Notes under the pieces: model-generated
Seen by the model: only the letters and a program-made list of their open reading frames with translations
Databases searched by the model: none
What the model was told of the DNA's origin: nothing
Source of the DNA: Antedon mediterranea
Lineage: Eukaryota > Echinodermata > Crinoidea > Comatulida > Antedonidae
Direction of reading: 5' to 3'
NCBI RefSeq assembly: GCF_964355755.1
Contig: NC_092676.1
Location: 28,688,288-28,752,287, forward strand
DNA length: 64,000 nt
Position numbers and translations under genes: made by a program
Part shown: positions 1 to 10,559 of the stretch, piece by piece
Position numbering within the stretch: the first letter of the stretch is position 1
Layout of the letters: every line of letters begins with the position of its first letter

Positions 1-168
1 CCTCAAGTCTAACTTAGAAAATCCAATGAGATTAGGATTGTTATGATTTTGGCATCCTTTGTTTTTATGTCGCGCTCCAATTTTGCAATGCTTATGTAAC
101 CAATACCCAGCAAGGCATATTTTTTATTTGCCATAGCCCCTCCTTTGTGTGGAATTTGTTGATACAGT

Positions 169-585
169 ATTCAATCTTCCAGTACTACAGTAAGCAGACC
201 ATGATGCAATTGCTGCTCATGTGCACTGTGAAACATTGTGATAATTTATTGTTTGAAGGTTTGCATGGCGAAATCAAATGTTGATATTCAGTTTGCCGTA
301 CACCATGTATATTAGAAATGTTGAGTTTCTCTCTCAACAGTTCTTTTCAGAACTAATATATGTGGTGTACCGCAAACTGTATATCATCATTGTGATAACT
401 AACAATCGTTTCGGAGAATAGATTCATCATTTGTTTAAATTTTATTTAAGGTACCATACCAAAATTGTTCTACTTCAGTTACTTATACACTTTGGAATTT
501 TGTTATATTCAATCTTCCATCTATATATACAGTAAACAGAGCATGCTTATTGCTGGCTCATGCGCACTGTGAAACATTGTGAACA
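169..585. repeat. Imperfect direct repeat pair, about 75 bp each
   Basis: Segments near 169-245 and 509-585 share the order 'attcaatcttcca', 'acagtaa.cagagcatg', 'gctcatg.gcactgtg' and 'aaacattgtga'. They diverge in the middle. The copies lie about 340 bp apart and flank the hairpin at 282-386. This looks like an old local duplication or two copies of one dispersed repeat. Confidence 0.6.
282..386. mobile_element. Hairpin-forming short element (MITE-like)
   Basis: The left end TGATATTCAGTTTGC and the right end GCAAACTGTATATCA are inverted copies. The match continues inward through GTACACCA and TATATTAG with few mismatches, giving an arm of about 34 bp around a loop of about 37 bp. There is no coding capacity. 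It fits a MITE or a simple foldback repeat. The family is not recognised. Confidence 0.6.
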
Positions 586-2262
586 TTATTAATCATTGCC
601 AACATTTTTCTACTGCAGTAACTACACTTTGTTCTCTCTTTAACATGTTTATGCAATTATTAGTTAGCAAGCTTTTTAGGTAATCATACATTCATAAAAT
701 GTAACTGCAGGAGAATAATACTCAGTAGAAAATATAATAAAACAAAGAAATATAAATGAACACTGCTGTATTCAATGAAGTAAATATGGCATGTATGGGC
801 GGCCATTGGGGTCATAATAGCTTCCCATATTCATATGGAACGTTGTCGAGCATGGTAGACTAGCTTGACACTATTAAACAGCTGACACTTAGCGATTTCT
901 TTGTTCAGCAGATTTTACTAAGATTATATTTACGATATAAGTGGATTACTTCAACTTTTTGTGTTGCAGTGAAAATAGCTATGTCTAATTTTATGTAAAA
1001 TAAAAATAATTATATCAAATTAATTTATTTGTAACAAATGTTTTTACTTTTTTAAACTGTTGTTACAGATCTTTTTTTGTTAGGTAGGGGGATGGGCATC
1101 TTCCTCACGGTTGCCTTATTACCTTAGCCTTGTGACTGACTCGCATGTCACTGATTGTAAGTTGTCATTTTGTAACTTTACGATGACGTGACTGGTCAAT
1201 TGCAATCGATACAATAAATAAAAACAAGCGATTTGCATAAACTAAATGATAATTATGTTATATTGTTTATAAAATATAATTATTTCTCGTTGTGATATGG
1301 TATAAAGAAAATGTCAATTCGCACGTTTTCTTGACAAATTTGTAAAATTTAAAACCAAATCGTTCGCCGATGTTCGCATCTGCTGAAGAACTGGGGATTC
1401 AGAGATATCATTATGGTTCAGTGATTTTCATTGATCTATACTGTATTAGCAAAATGGTACAATTACAATTTACGTATTTTTGTTGCTGGTATAGGGTACA
1501 ATACAGTATTCTAATTTTGTCGTTAAACCGTCCGTAAAATCCTAAATAACGTAGCCTACATAATTACAGGGGTCGAGTAGGCTTCCTTGTCCTCCAAAAA
1601 ACATAAATGAAGATAAATAAAAGATTTTGAATAGGTACATTTTGTAGTTTTCTGAAAAAGTTAATCACTTCCGTAGAAAAAAAAAATCAACGTTTATTTA
1701 TAACAAGACAAATGCATTTAATCAAACCTACCAGCCAATTTGACTATTATTTTCGGTTAAACAATTTTGTTTGTATGAATACTGAAATGCTTTATTTATT
1801 ATAATAAAATAACAATAGATTCTTCTTAAAGATTGTTGGCAGATAGTACGATAAAAAACAGATAAAATGATAAACAAAAATTAATGTAATACTACACATG
1901 ATTATTGTACAAAATTTAAGTTTTAAAATGCGGAATTTGGAAGTTAAAATACGAAAAACGTTTAAAGAGTTTAAAAAAATGATAAAAAGTTGTTTAAAAA
2001 GTTTTATTTACAAAAGTCTTTACATTACAGTATTCTATCGATGGTGACGTGAATTAATAATATGGATGGCATTTTGTAACACAAGCATATTTGTTCTGTT
2101 CGTATAACTATTATGTGACATTGAAATGACATATTCAACAAAAACATAAAACAAAATATTTTTTAGGGGGACAATATATCTTTTATTACTAGTATATTAG
2201 TGAAAAATATGCGAAACTGATAAAATAAATGCTTATGAATCAGATGGCACACTATCTTGATA

Positions 2263-2673
2263 AACCAATCAGAATTGCGGAATTCACACTGTGGCTCACT
2301 TAACGCTTCATTGAGTAAAATCAGCATGATCGAATCGTCCGATCGCTGAAAACGGCATATTATGGACTACAAATTAAGAATAAATTATGATAAATTACAA
2401 ATTGAAACTATCTCTGATGATATCATTTGGAATAATAATTAATTGTAATTAATAAGATTCGCTATATTGCCATACATTTAAAAATTATTAATGTTTTATT
2501 TCATTTTATGTTAAACAAATTGAAATGTAGATTATTTTTAGCCCCACAAAGACGTACAAATTATTTACGGTTTCGCGACAGTTCATGAGAAAAAAAACAG
2601 TAGGTCAATTGCCGGCTAGCTAGAAACTCTCTTGTCTTTATCTGTATAACAAGACAGTAGTATACTCAAAGAA
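2263..2673 (+). promoter_or_regulatory. Possible distal promoter and non-coding first exon (for ELOVL6)
   Basis: A good NF-Y type motif lies at 2263-2272. A consensus-like splice donor (AAGAA|GTAAGTG) lies at 2674. The ELOVL6 coding exon is preceded by a splice acceptor (tract and AG ending at 5814), so an untranslated first exon must lie upstream, and this is one candidate. The link is inference only; no transcript evidence exists in the sequence. Confidence 0.2.
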
Positions 2674-3675
2674 GTAAGTGTTTCATCTTTTTTAAACGTT
2701 ATCAACAAATAAATAACGAATACACTTATTTAAATGCTGATGTAGTCTGCTGAATGTGTATTATGTGTGTGTGATTGATGGTAGAATGATGGTAGGCCTC
2801 CACACAGTAGAGTACCAGTAGTAGTACTAGAATAGAAGTAGCTGAACTGCATCTACTAGCCTGCATGTGCATCATCATTCGTAACCGGGTGACAAAATTG
2901 GATAGCATAGGAGGCTCAAGATTATTTTTCTTTGTAAGATAGGCCTACTGCAATAAATATTGTTGTAAAGGAATAAAAATATGTTTCTAAATAATTTGCT
3001 TTTACTTTAGGCTTTATGAATATGATGCAGGAATCGGTCATCCATAAAATGAGATTGATTTTTTAATTTCTCCATTTATTTATAAATCTGATTGAATTGA
3101 ATATCAATAATAAAACGGTGCTGTACACAGATATTATTAATTAATAATAGTATAACATTATTGCATATTTTATGAATTTATGGGGTTCGTAAACAATGCA
3201 ACTGAACGTATGTTTTATTGATCTATTTATTGATCTATTATTACCGGTATTAATTGTTTGATCTGGTGCACTAAGTATTTTTATAGTACAATATACTGGA
3301 AATCGGCAGCCTATAAAACCATTTAGAATAAATTTCACCAATTTTATTTGATGAAGATTTATATATACTGTATATATAAAATGTATAAATAATCATGTTA
3401 GAAAAACAGTATCGCTTTTTGATGATGAACAACTCTAAAATGTATATAGGAAATGTTTTTATTTTTTTTAATTTTTTTATTTATTTATTTTTTTTTTTTT
3501 GTATCTATTATGTTGTGTTTATTGTTTTATGTTTTTTATGTAAAAGGGTCCTGCGAAAACAGAAGTGTAAACTTCTCTATGCAGGATCCTTGCCATCATT
3601 TATGCTATGAAACTGTATTTATAAACGATGAGTAAATAAATGTGAATATTGATACAGTAATATACACAAACACAA

Positions 3676-3874
3676 CAGGCAAAGAACATTAATTCTAAAC
3701 CCGGCCCGGTGATATACTGAAATTTAATTAATTAATTTGAAACGATAAAGATGAGGAAATCTGTGAGAATGAGAAAAAGTCGTCCCAACCGAGACTCGAA
3801 CTCGGACCGCCTGCTTGATATGCAGATGTCCTAACCATTAGACCACTGGGGCTTTCATGGTATTGTTCGAACTC
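3676..3874 (-). mobile_element. tRNA-headed SINE, copy 1
   Basis: On the minus strand this begins with a near-intact tRNA-like head. It has an A-box region (TGGTCTAATGGTTAGGA), an anticodon loop ATATCAA (anticodon ATC) and a T arm GAGTTCGAGTCTC. A unique tail follows that ends in 'agaattaatgttctttgcct'. The copy at 45684-45880 on the plus strand matches along the full length of about 198 bp. That proves a dispersed element rather than a lone tRNA gene. Confidence 0.8.
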
Positions 3875-4717
3875 GTATAGCCTACATTATTTTACCAGTG
3901 TTAATTTTCTCTACCGAACTGAAGGTTTTCTTGTGTCTATGATGAGTATGAATACAATGTATAATGGACTGTAATATAGATAAATAGGTCTTTTAAATAG
4001 GTAATAAGTAGAAATGGTCTATTGTGAAATGCTATTAGTAGTACATGGACATATTAACTTGTATTCGCATTTAAACCACATATTCATTCATTCAATCGTT
4101 TATTTCGGAATCTCTGGTCCATAGAAAGGAAAATTACATTAATTATTCATCTCAGAATGGCATTCCACCTGGAGAGCATCTTTGTCTTATAGGCCTATAG
4201 TACGTTGCCTATAATCGTTGAGACTAAAACATTTTCACTTGAATTGAATCTACATTACAAACATTATGTAATTCTATTGTCTTTCTTTAATCTCTCGGTA
4301 ATACTAAATGCCTCGTGAAGCCATAGGCTACTGGATAGTTCTTTCTTATGTTATGTTAGTTGATGAGTGAAAGTGATTGAATATGTCTTGCAGTTAGTTA
4401 GTACTGTAGTAATACTGTAATATCACTGTTACCAGTACACTGTCAACGATTGTGATCTGTCAACTCGTCCAGGCCATGCCAATGTGTTATCTATTCTTCT
4501 TATTAAAAGCACATAATGATATTGTCGTCCTGATAATGTTATCTTTTGTTAAAGGTTACGACAACAATCTGAGTATTATTTGAAACGGTATGCAAACATA
4601 AGAGATATGTTATTATAAATTGCATATCGGATATATTAATGATCGGATATTATGAAATCTTTTATGTGCTGGTCACGTATATGTCGATCTCATTGTACTT
4701 TCGATTATGTCTATAAG

Positions 4718-4922
4718 GCCAACACAGACAGCGTCGTACGGTACGACGAGTCCTCTCGTCGTGAGAAATTATACATGTTTAATGTATTGTTCTCCCGACG
4801 GCTTAAAAACTACGCCCGAAGCTATCCCGCGACGATTCGTCTCGTCGGGATTCAACTCAGACAGCACCGACGAGTCAAAACTTTTCGTCGGGTATCGTCG
4901 TACAATGCTGTCTGAGTTGGAC
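4718..4922. mobile_element. Palindromic MITE, about 205 bp
   Basis: The left terminus GGCCAACaCAGACAGC and the right terminus, whose complement reads GTCCAACTCAGACAGC, form inverted repeats. Inside are repeated GTCGTACG and CGACGAGTC words. It is far more GC-rich than its surroundings. The flanks TAA and TTT leave the target duplication unresolved. Confidence 0.6.
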
Positions 4923-5140
4923 TTTACGTGCTGCGTGTCGAATTGGTTGTTACAAATCATATGATATGATACCCTATCCCGAATTACTTTTCCAAAGCCT
5001 TAAGTTGTTTTAAATCAGGTTTACCGGAAAAGTACTTTATTCAATAATACAATACCGGTACAACAGTCCTTGAATTAAAACTCATACGTAAGCCGAATTC
5101 AGTGAGGGGCACATGCGAACAATAGACTAGGTACAATTAA

Positions 5141-5320
5141 AGGGTCTTTCACACCTGTTCCGGCACGGTTCCGGTCCGGCGAATCAAACATTAATGTTTC
5201 GTTTTCACGCGGCTATGCGCCAATCGATATGCGCGTAGCCGCGTAAAAACGAAACATTGACGTTCGATTGGATTTTCCGGCGCCGGATTGGAACCGTGCC
5301 GGAACAGGTGTGAAAGACCC
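5141..5320. mobile_element. Near-perfect hairpin MITE, about 180 bp
   Basis: The terminal inverted repeats begin AGGGTCTTTCACACCTG and run inward through TTCCGGCACGGTTCC. The inner arms (CGTTTTCACGCGGCTA and its complement) make almost the whole element a stem. It has no open frame of interest. The TAA and TAG flanks hint at a 3-bp TWA-like target of the PIF/Harbinger type, which is inference. Confidence 0.7.
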
Positions 5321-5457
5321 TTAGGCTTAAGTGTACTATCGCTGAGCATGCAATTCAAGATTTGATAAATCCATGCCCTGAGATTGCATGATGACCCCAT
5401 TAATGACCCCATTGTCAATTTAAGGAATCGAGGAAGCTTTCTTTTGAATGTTTTGTC

Positions 5458-5538
5458 TTGTGCACATGCAAGCATTGTCAAAATACATGCGAATGTCTCT
5501 AGTGCACATGCAACGCATTGTCAAAATACATGCGAACT
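5458..5538. repeat. Tandem duplication, about 45-bp unit, two copies
   Basis: The words 'gtgcacatgcaa', 'gcattgtcaaaatacatg' and 'cgaa' occur twice in the same order, starting near 5460 and near 5502. The second copy has a 2-bp insertion. It lies upstream of ELOVL6. Confidence 0.7.
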
Positions 5539-5570
5539 AGATTCGGTTGATTTTCTATAGTCAAACTCGA

Positions 5571-5752
5571 AAGAGACACACGCAAGTAATTTGACCAATC
5601 ACAAGCAATGATTATCTGAACTGTCTGCTTGTGATTAATCGACTCGCTTGTGATTGATCGACTCGCTTGCGTTGCTCTTACGTCATTGCGTTGCGCTTAC
5701 GTCAATTGCGTTGCGCTTACGTCATTGCGTTGCGTCCTAGTGGGAACCATGC
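5571..5752. mobile_element. Harbinger-like MITE family B copy, upstream of ELOVL6
   Basis: The right end is the family terminus CTAGTGGGAACCAtGCT. The interior has the family core (TTGACCAATCACAAGC and its inverse) plus a local amplification of the word 'ttgcgttgcgcttacgtcaa'. The left terminus is decayed. It carries an ATG at 5667 that is open into the ELOVL6 frame but encodes only MITE sequence. Confidence 0.75.
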
Positions 5753-5816
5753 TCAAGAATGCCATTTTAATATCATGATATTTAAAATTCATTTGTTGTC
5801 TTTACTTTCTTTAGAA

Positions 5817-6707
5817 ATGGTGAATGTATCTCAGGACAGGATGCATTTGTACGAGTTCGAACGGACGTTTGATCTGCCGTATTACGTCAACTTTTTCGGG
5901 ACATACTGGCCGTTTGGAATACTGATCAGTATCATATATTTAATAACAATATTCTCTATTCAGAAGTGGATGAAAGATAGACCAGCGTTTAGTCTCCGTC
6001 CACCGCTCTTCGCCTGGAACGTAATGCTGGCTCTTTTCAGTATAGGTGGCGCACTAAGATGTTCGCCATTTCTTCTGTATGCCGTCTGGTACGACAGTTT
6101 CCATGACAGCGCGTGCAATTCAGAGTACTACGCCAACAATGGGTTTTGGGGAGCCGCTTTTGCCTTTTCGAAAGTAGTAGAACTCGGCGATACATTGTTC
6201 GTCGTTCTTCGTAAACAAAAACTTATATTCTTGCATTGGTATCATCATATTTCTGTGATGATATGCACCTTTATCGTTTTCGGGAACCAGAGCTCGGTTG
6301 GGTTTTGGTTCTGTGGTATGAATTACGCAGTTCATGCTATTATGTACCCGTACTACGCGTTACGCGCAGCTGGTGTACGCACTCCAAGAATTGTACCAAT
6401 GTGCATCACTACTATACAACTGGTACAGATGTTTCTAGGAATGTTCGTCGTAGGCTATGTGATTGTTATGCGAATGACCGGACAGAAATGCGACACGACG
6501 GATGGCCGACTTATATACTCGTCTCTAATGTACCTTAGCTACACAGTTCTCTTCGCACAGTTCTTCTACAACGCATACGTAAAACGAAAGGATGGCAAGG
6601 CTAAGAAGGTCGATGGTCCTCATGAAAAGACACACGTCATATCTAACGGAGTAAACGGCACCCATACAAACGGACTTAAACGCCGTCCGGTGTCAAACGG
6701 AGAGTAG
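5817..6707 (+). CDS. ELOVL6: ELOVL6-type very-long-chain fatty acid elongase
   Basis: This is a 3-ketoacyl-CoA synthase of the ELOVL family, an ER multi-pass enzyme that condenses malonyl-CoA with acyl-CoA. The ELOVL3/6 class prefers C12-C16 saturated and monounsaturated chains. The 296-residue product shows the family signatures in order: K119-x-x-E-L-G-D-T to LRK133, the catalytic HWYHH box at 140-144, MNYAVHAIMYPYY at 168-180, and hydrophobic segments near 30-48, 66-80, 196-218 and 236-250. A lysine-rich tail (256-264) could serve ER retention. I chose the start at 5817 because it gives the usual N-terminus and follows a splice acceptor (pyrimidine tract, AG at 5813-5814). The open frame runs back to 5667, but that part is MITE DNA. 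The tail past residue 265 is longer than in vertebrate ELOVL6 and rich in Asn, Gly and Lys. The coding region is intronless. ELOVL3 is the closest alternative identity. Confidence 0.95.
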   Translation: MVNVSQDRMHLYEFERTFDLPYYVNFFGTYWPFGILISIIYLITIFSIQKWMKDRPAFSLRPPLFAWNVMLALFSIGGALRCSPFLLYAVWYDSFHDSACNSEYYANNGFWGAAFAFSKVVELGDTLFVVLRKQKLIFLHWYHHISVMICTFIVFGNQSSVGFWFCGMNYAVHAIMYPYYALRAAGVRTPRIVPMCITTIQLVQMFLGMFVVGYVIVMRMTGQKCDTTDGRLIYSSLMYLSYTVLFAQFFYNAYVKRKDGKAKKVDGPHEKTHVISNGVNGTHTNGLKRRPVSNGE

Positions 6708-6740
6708 TGTACAACAACCATTGTGGTATTCCCCGTCAAG

Positions 6741-6941
6741 TGACGTCATCACCACGCTTCATTATGCGCGCTTTTTTCCCGTCTTAGTAGACGTCATCAT
6801 TACGTGCAAGTTGCCGTTAGTTAATGTCATTACGCTTCTTACATACGCGAGTTTCCGTCAGTTGACGTCATCACCACGTGCAAGTTCCCGATAGTTGACG
6901 TCATTACGCTTACATACGCGAGTTTCAGTCAGTTAACGTCA
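6741..6941. repeat. Diverged repeat array with CRE-like TGACGTCA motifs
   Basis: Units of the form 'gtcagttgacgtcatcaccacg' plus 'ttacatacgcgagttt' recur. Exact TGACGTCA occurs at 6741-6748, 6863-6870 and 6896-6903. Near-matches are AGACGTCA near 6789 and TAACGTCA at 6934-6941. These are CREB/ATF consensus words in DNA, though they would be transcribed as 3' UTR. Function is inferred only. Confidence 0.7.
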
Positions 6942-7451
6942 TCGCCACGCCCGCATTATACACGCGCGTTTAAACCTGTAGACCTCTACTCTAGTAGTTA
7001 CATTTGTATTCAGTTGCAAGATAAGAAAGATTAGAATGTTTTACTCCATAAAAATGCTGAAAAACTCCGCTTTTCGCTTCATCAATTTGTTAATATTATG
7101 TCATTATACAATATACTTCATGTGCAAACGTCTATATAAGGTGGTGAGGAAGAAATATAGAGAGAATGCATGTGGAGTGGATACCCTGCTGTTATACACA
7201 GAAGGAGCGACTTTAGTTTATTTGTGACATGGTGCTATATGTTGCACAAACAGTAAAATATCAGATGCGTGTCCTAAATGTTTAATTTACTGATATATTA
7301 TATTGAGTGTATTAATATGACTCGTATGTTATAACATGTACTGATATGTAAAGGTAGTAGGCCCCCTATATTGTAAGTACTGTATTTCCATCATAATACA
7401 ACTTGCATTGCAATGGTAAACTATATTACCATGCATAGTCCTCTTTTTTCG

Positions 7452-7457
7452 AATAAA
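7452..7457 (+). terminator. ELOVL6: Candidate poly(A) signal for ELOVL6
   Basis: An AATAAA hexamer about 745 bp after the stop, followed by T- and C-rich sequence. It is the last signal before the MITE cluster. Confidence 0.45.
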
Positions 7458-7492
7458 ACAAATCTTAAAACTCACTCTGACAGTTCTTCACC

Positions 7493-7835
7493 TAAAGGCC
7501 AGTTTACACAGACGAGCGGTAACGGTAAGTCGTAAACAAAAATATAATTATGACCATTTACACAAAACTTGATAGGACGGGTGGTTGAGGATAGGACACA
7601 TTCTACGTGGGAAAGCTACGCGCTAAAGCGTGGTTCCCACTAGCGACGCAACGCAAGGACGCAACGCAAGTGAATTGACCAATCACAAGCGATGGCTTAT
7701 TCGCTTGTGATTGCTATCTGTCTATAAATTCGCTTGTCATTGGTTAAAACGCTTGCGTTGCGTTTACGTCCTTGCGTTACGTTCTAGTGGGAACCAAGCT
7801 TTACCGTTAACGCTAGATCGTGTAAATTGGCTTTT
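7493..7835. mobile_element. MITE family C, interrupted by a family B insertion
   Basis: The left end AGGCCAGTTTACACAGACG continues to 'gagcggtaacggtaa'. The right end, after 7801, reads 'ttaccgttaacgctagat' then GTGTAAATTGGCTT, the inverse of the left. The two halves are separated by a complete family B element (7627-7801). A homologous copy, without family B, lies at 37973-38145. Confidence 0.7.
7627..7801. mobile_element. Harbinger-like MITE family B, full copy
   Basis: The terminal inverted repeats AGCGTGGTTCCCACTAG and CTAGTGGGAACCAAGCT flank inner arms built on ACGCAACGCAAGGACG and the core TTGACCAATCACAAGCGATG. The flanks are TAA and TTA. It sits inside the family C element and so is younger than it. 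Confidence 0.85.
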
Positions 7836-7875
7836 ACTTTGTAGTATATTAGTGAGATGTCCCCTGCTTTTCTCT

Positions 7876-8417
7876 AAGCTTGGTTCCCACGAAACGTAGG
7901 GACGTAACGCAACATAAATGATTTGACCAATCAAAAGAAATGGATTATTCGAACAGTCGCTTGTCATTGGTCAACTCGCTTAAGCTTGGTTCTCACTAGC
8001 GACGCAACGTAACGCAATCTACGCAACGTAAGAAAATGCCCTTCCAATCATTGTATTTGTCCTCGCCTGCGTGAAACCAAACCTGCGATTTTTGCAGCAC
8101 TGTTGCGTCGTCGGTTCCCACTTGTGATTAAAGCGTGGTTCCCACTAGCGACGCAACACAAGGACGTAACGCAACGCAAGTGAATTGACCAATCACAAGC
8201 GATGGCTTATTCGCTTGTTATTGCTGTCTCTAACTTCGCTTGTCATTGGTTAAAACGCTTGCGTTGCGTTTACGTCCTTGCGTTACGTTCTAGTGGGAAC
8301 CACGCTTACGCAATACAGCACTTTGCGTCAATACGTCGTTGCGTTACGTTGCTAGTGGGAACCACGCTTTGTGTTACTTCTACGTCCTTGCGTTGCGTCT
8401 TTAGTGGGAACCAAGCT
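7876..8417. mobile_element. Cluster of at least four family B MITE copies and fragments
   Basis: The pieces are 7876-7982 (left terminus and core), 7983-8127 (left terminus, diverged interior), 8131-8307 (near-complete, very close to the 7627-7801 copy) and 8308-8417 (two right termini at about 8355-8370 and 8403-8417). Repeated GGTTCCCACTAG and CTAGTGGGAACC words define the joints. Open frames in this stretch are by-products of the repeat. Confidence 0.8.
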
Positions 8418-9424
8418 TTACCACTGCCTAGTTGGATGTATTACCGCCGATATTACTTCAAGAAATGATCAGTCCGTACTTAGATTTGGAAAGATTTACA
8501 AATTTGTTAACTGTTATATAATATTATTATAAAGTGGTATCAGATACTAATTATATAATGAATTGATGTTGAGTAGTGTTTACTGTTAGTTGTTTAGTAT
8601 GCTCCTATGCGGCAAATAATCCTGAAAATATTACGGCTGAAAAATGTGGAAATACGTACCGACGCTTTTATGATATCCACTCTCCTTTGTCGTCCCTGGA
8701 ATAGTCCGTGTTGTTACCAATTTTCTTATATATTTCAAACAATGCAATTGAATTTAGCCTAATAATGCAGTTTAAATGTAATGAACAATATGTGTTAAAC
8801 GTAACGCACAATTGATATGTTTTGTTTACATTTTTTGAAAATATATATCTGAAGTGTTGTGAATGGTGTACAAGAGTTAAGTTTACTTTTTTAACTGGAA
8901 TGGCAAAAAGTCAAATCTCATTATTTATAGGTGGTTCTTGGTACTGTATCTGTAACTTGTCTAGTACTGTATAAGACAAATTATCTAATACATATGTTAC
9001 GTATTGTAGGCCGTACCATAATACAGGCGCCACAGGTGACACTGTATTACGGAATTTGCCATAATACTACAGATAATATTCCATATTTTGAGATACAGTA
9101 CAAAGAATCTGGTCTTATTTAGGGGTTTTTAGGTAACTGTAGATTTTTAGCACATTTTAAATTTTACTACGTTTTATTTTACTTTATATTGTATATTGTT
9201 AAAACAAGTCATCTTATGTCATGACGACATTAATCACTATGAACAATAGCGTCATCGTTTTCGTCATCATCAAATCATATTGTCACACACTATCATAAAT
9301 TATCATTATCGTATCAACAAATTATATTATAATAATAATTAACGTTAATTAGTTAGAATTATTATTTTCAGTTTATCATTAACCCAGTATTAATAGTATA
9401 ATTATTATTTCTGAATATTTCTAA
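8418..9424. other. Non-coding stretch, nothing recognised
   Basis: AT-rich, with short open frames only. No terminal repeats, splice-competent exon or RNA gene is seen. Confidence 0.5.
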
Positions 9425-9583
9425 AGCTCTGTCTACTCTATCAAACTAGTTTGACAAAAAAGTGTGATGCCCAAATATGGTAGACCTAGTGATGCTCAAA
9501 TATGGTAGTGATATGACATCATCATGTCCATATATGGGCACATCAGTCTTTGTCGCATAAAGTTTGATAGTGTAGACAGAGCT
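9425..9583. mobile_element. Harbinger-like MITE family A, copy 1
   Basis: The termini AGCTCTGTCTACTCTATC and GATAGTGTAGACAGAGCT are inverted. The interior has the family core with CCCAAATATGGTAG, GACATCATCATGTCC and ATATATGGGCACATC. The flanks TAA and TTA fit a 3-bp TWA target. Confidence 0.85.
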
Positions 9584-10559
9584 TTAAAAGAACAAATTGT
9601 ATTATAACATGATATATATTCTTCGTCGCACCTGAAACTTTAAACCATGTTTGCCGAGTCTATAGAGTAGGTAATTATAAGTTATCTTGTGGTGTTTCTG
9701 TTCACAAATATATTGTGGAAATAAATGTTTAATACGTTTCTACTTTATTATTTATTATCAAGGGATGTGAAAATATGATATACATATACAACCCCCTCCC
9801 CCCCCCCCCCTCCCCCACATATCAAGGTCCTGCAATAATTATTCATTGTGTTATCCCCTCCCACAAAATTTAAAAAGAGGGCGCTAAGAGGTCATAATAT
9901 ACACAGCTGACACACAGCAGCTCAGACCGCAGCCCTATAAACTTCGTTGAGTCCCGAGGGTGTCCATACCCCTTCTATCTCAGAAGAGTCTTCATCGATA
10001 TTTTGAATTCATGTTGACAACATTATTATACTGTCATCATAATAGAATGGATCACCTGAATTATATTTGAATTATAATTATGTTTTATATACATTTTATT
10101 TGAAGTAGAATTGAAATATAGATATTGAAAAATAAAACAAACGAAACTCCAAATATAAAGAAAACATCTTTTAATGTCTCTTTATTTTGAAGTTATCCTT
10201 GTTATCTTTATCGGAAATTATTCAGTGGATTGTTGTAGTGAATAGTTGTACTGTAGTTTAAAATTGTATTTTATTATTCCTTCACAAAACATCAGTGTAT
10301 TGTCTGTCAACTTATTTAAATAGCAGGACGCCCCCACGTTTATCTCGTTTCACTGTTAATTCACAGTTCACTGAGCACATACTTAAATGACGTTGTCTCT
10401 TAGTTTTCTCATCAATAAGCGTAGTCATTTCTCAATTTTAATCTTAAAGGGAAATGAAAATATGCACAAAGCAAAAAAAAAGACTTTCAAGTAGTTTTGA
10501 TTAATATGTGTTGATAATTTATGTAGATTAAGTTAACTTTCTGTGGATGTTTTATAGAA
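9584..10559. other. Intergenic spacer with C-rich tract
   Basis: A polypyrimidine run of C broken by a few T lies at about 9790-9816. Otherwise the sequence is AT-rich with no gene recognised. Confidence 0.5.

Larger units (their letters stand above)
1..2620. other. Non-coding stretch, no gene recognised
   Basis: Apart from the repeats listed separately at 169-585 and 282-386, I see only AT-rich sequence with frequent stops in all frames. There is no convincing exon, tRNA or recognised element. A CCAAT-type motif (AACCAATCAG, 2263-2272) is the only promoter-like word noted. Confidence 0.5.
6708..7475 (+). other. ELOVL6: ELOVL6 3' untranslated region
   Basis: The stop at 6705-6707 is followed by about 750 bp without a credible gene. 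The stretch ends at an AATAAA (7452-7457) just before a MITE begins. A run of TGACGTCA-like words lies at 6741-6941. A short open frame at 7036-7227 has no recognisable features. Confidence 0.6.

Noticed and set aside
3395-3635. Two overlapping open frames rich in Phe/Tyr/Val
   Set aside because: They come from a run of T and A with no splice context, homology or domain pattern.
5667-5816. N-terminal 50-codon extension of ELOVL6
   Set aside because: It translates MITE family B sequence and a spliced 5' intron end; the conserved start is at 5817 behind a splice acceptor.
7036-7227. Small protein gene after ELOVL6
   Set aside because: No signature or promoter; the position is consistent with ELOVL6 3' UTR.
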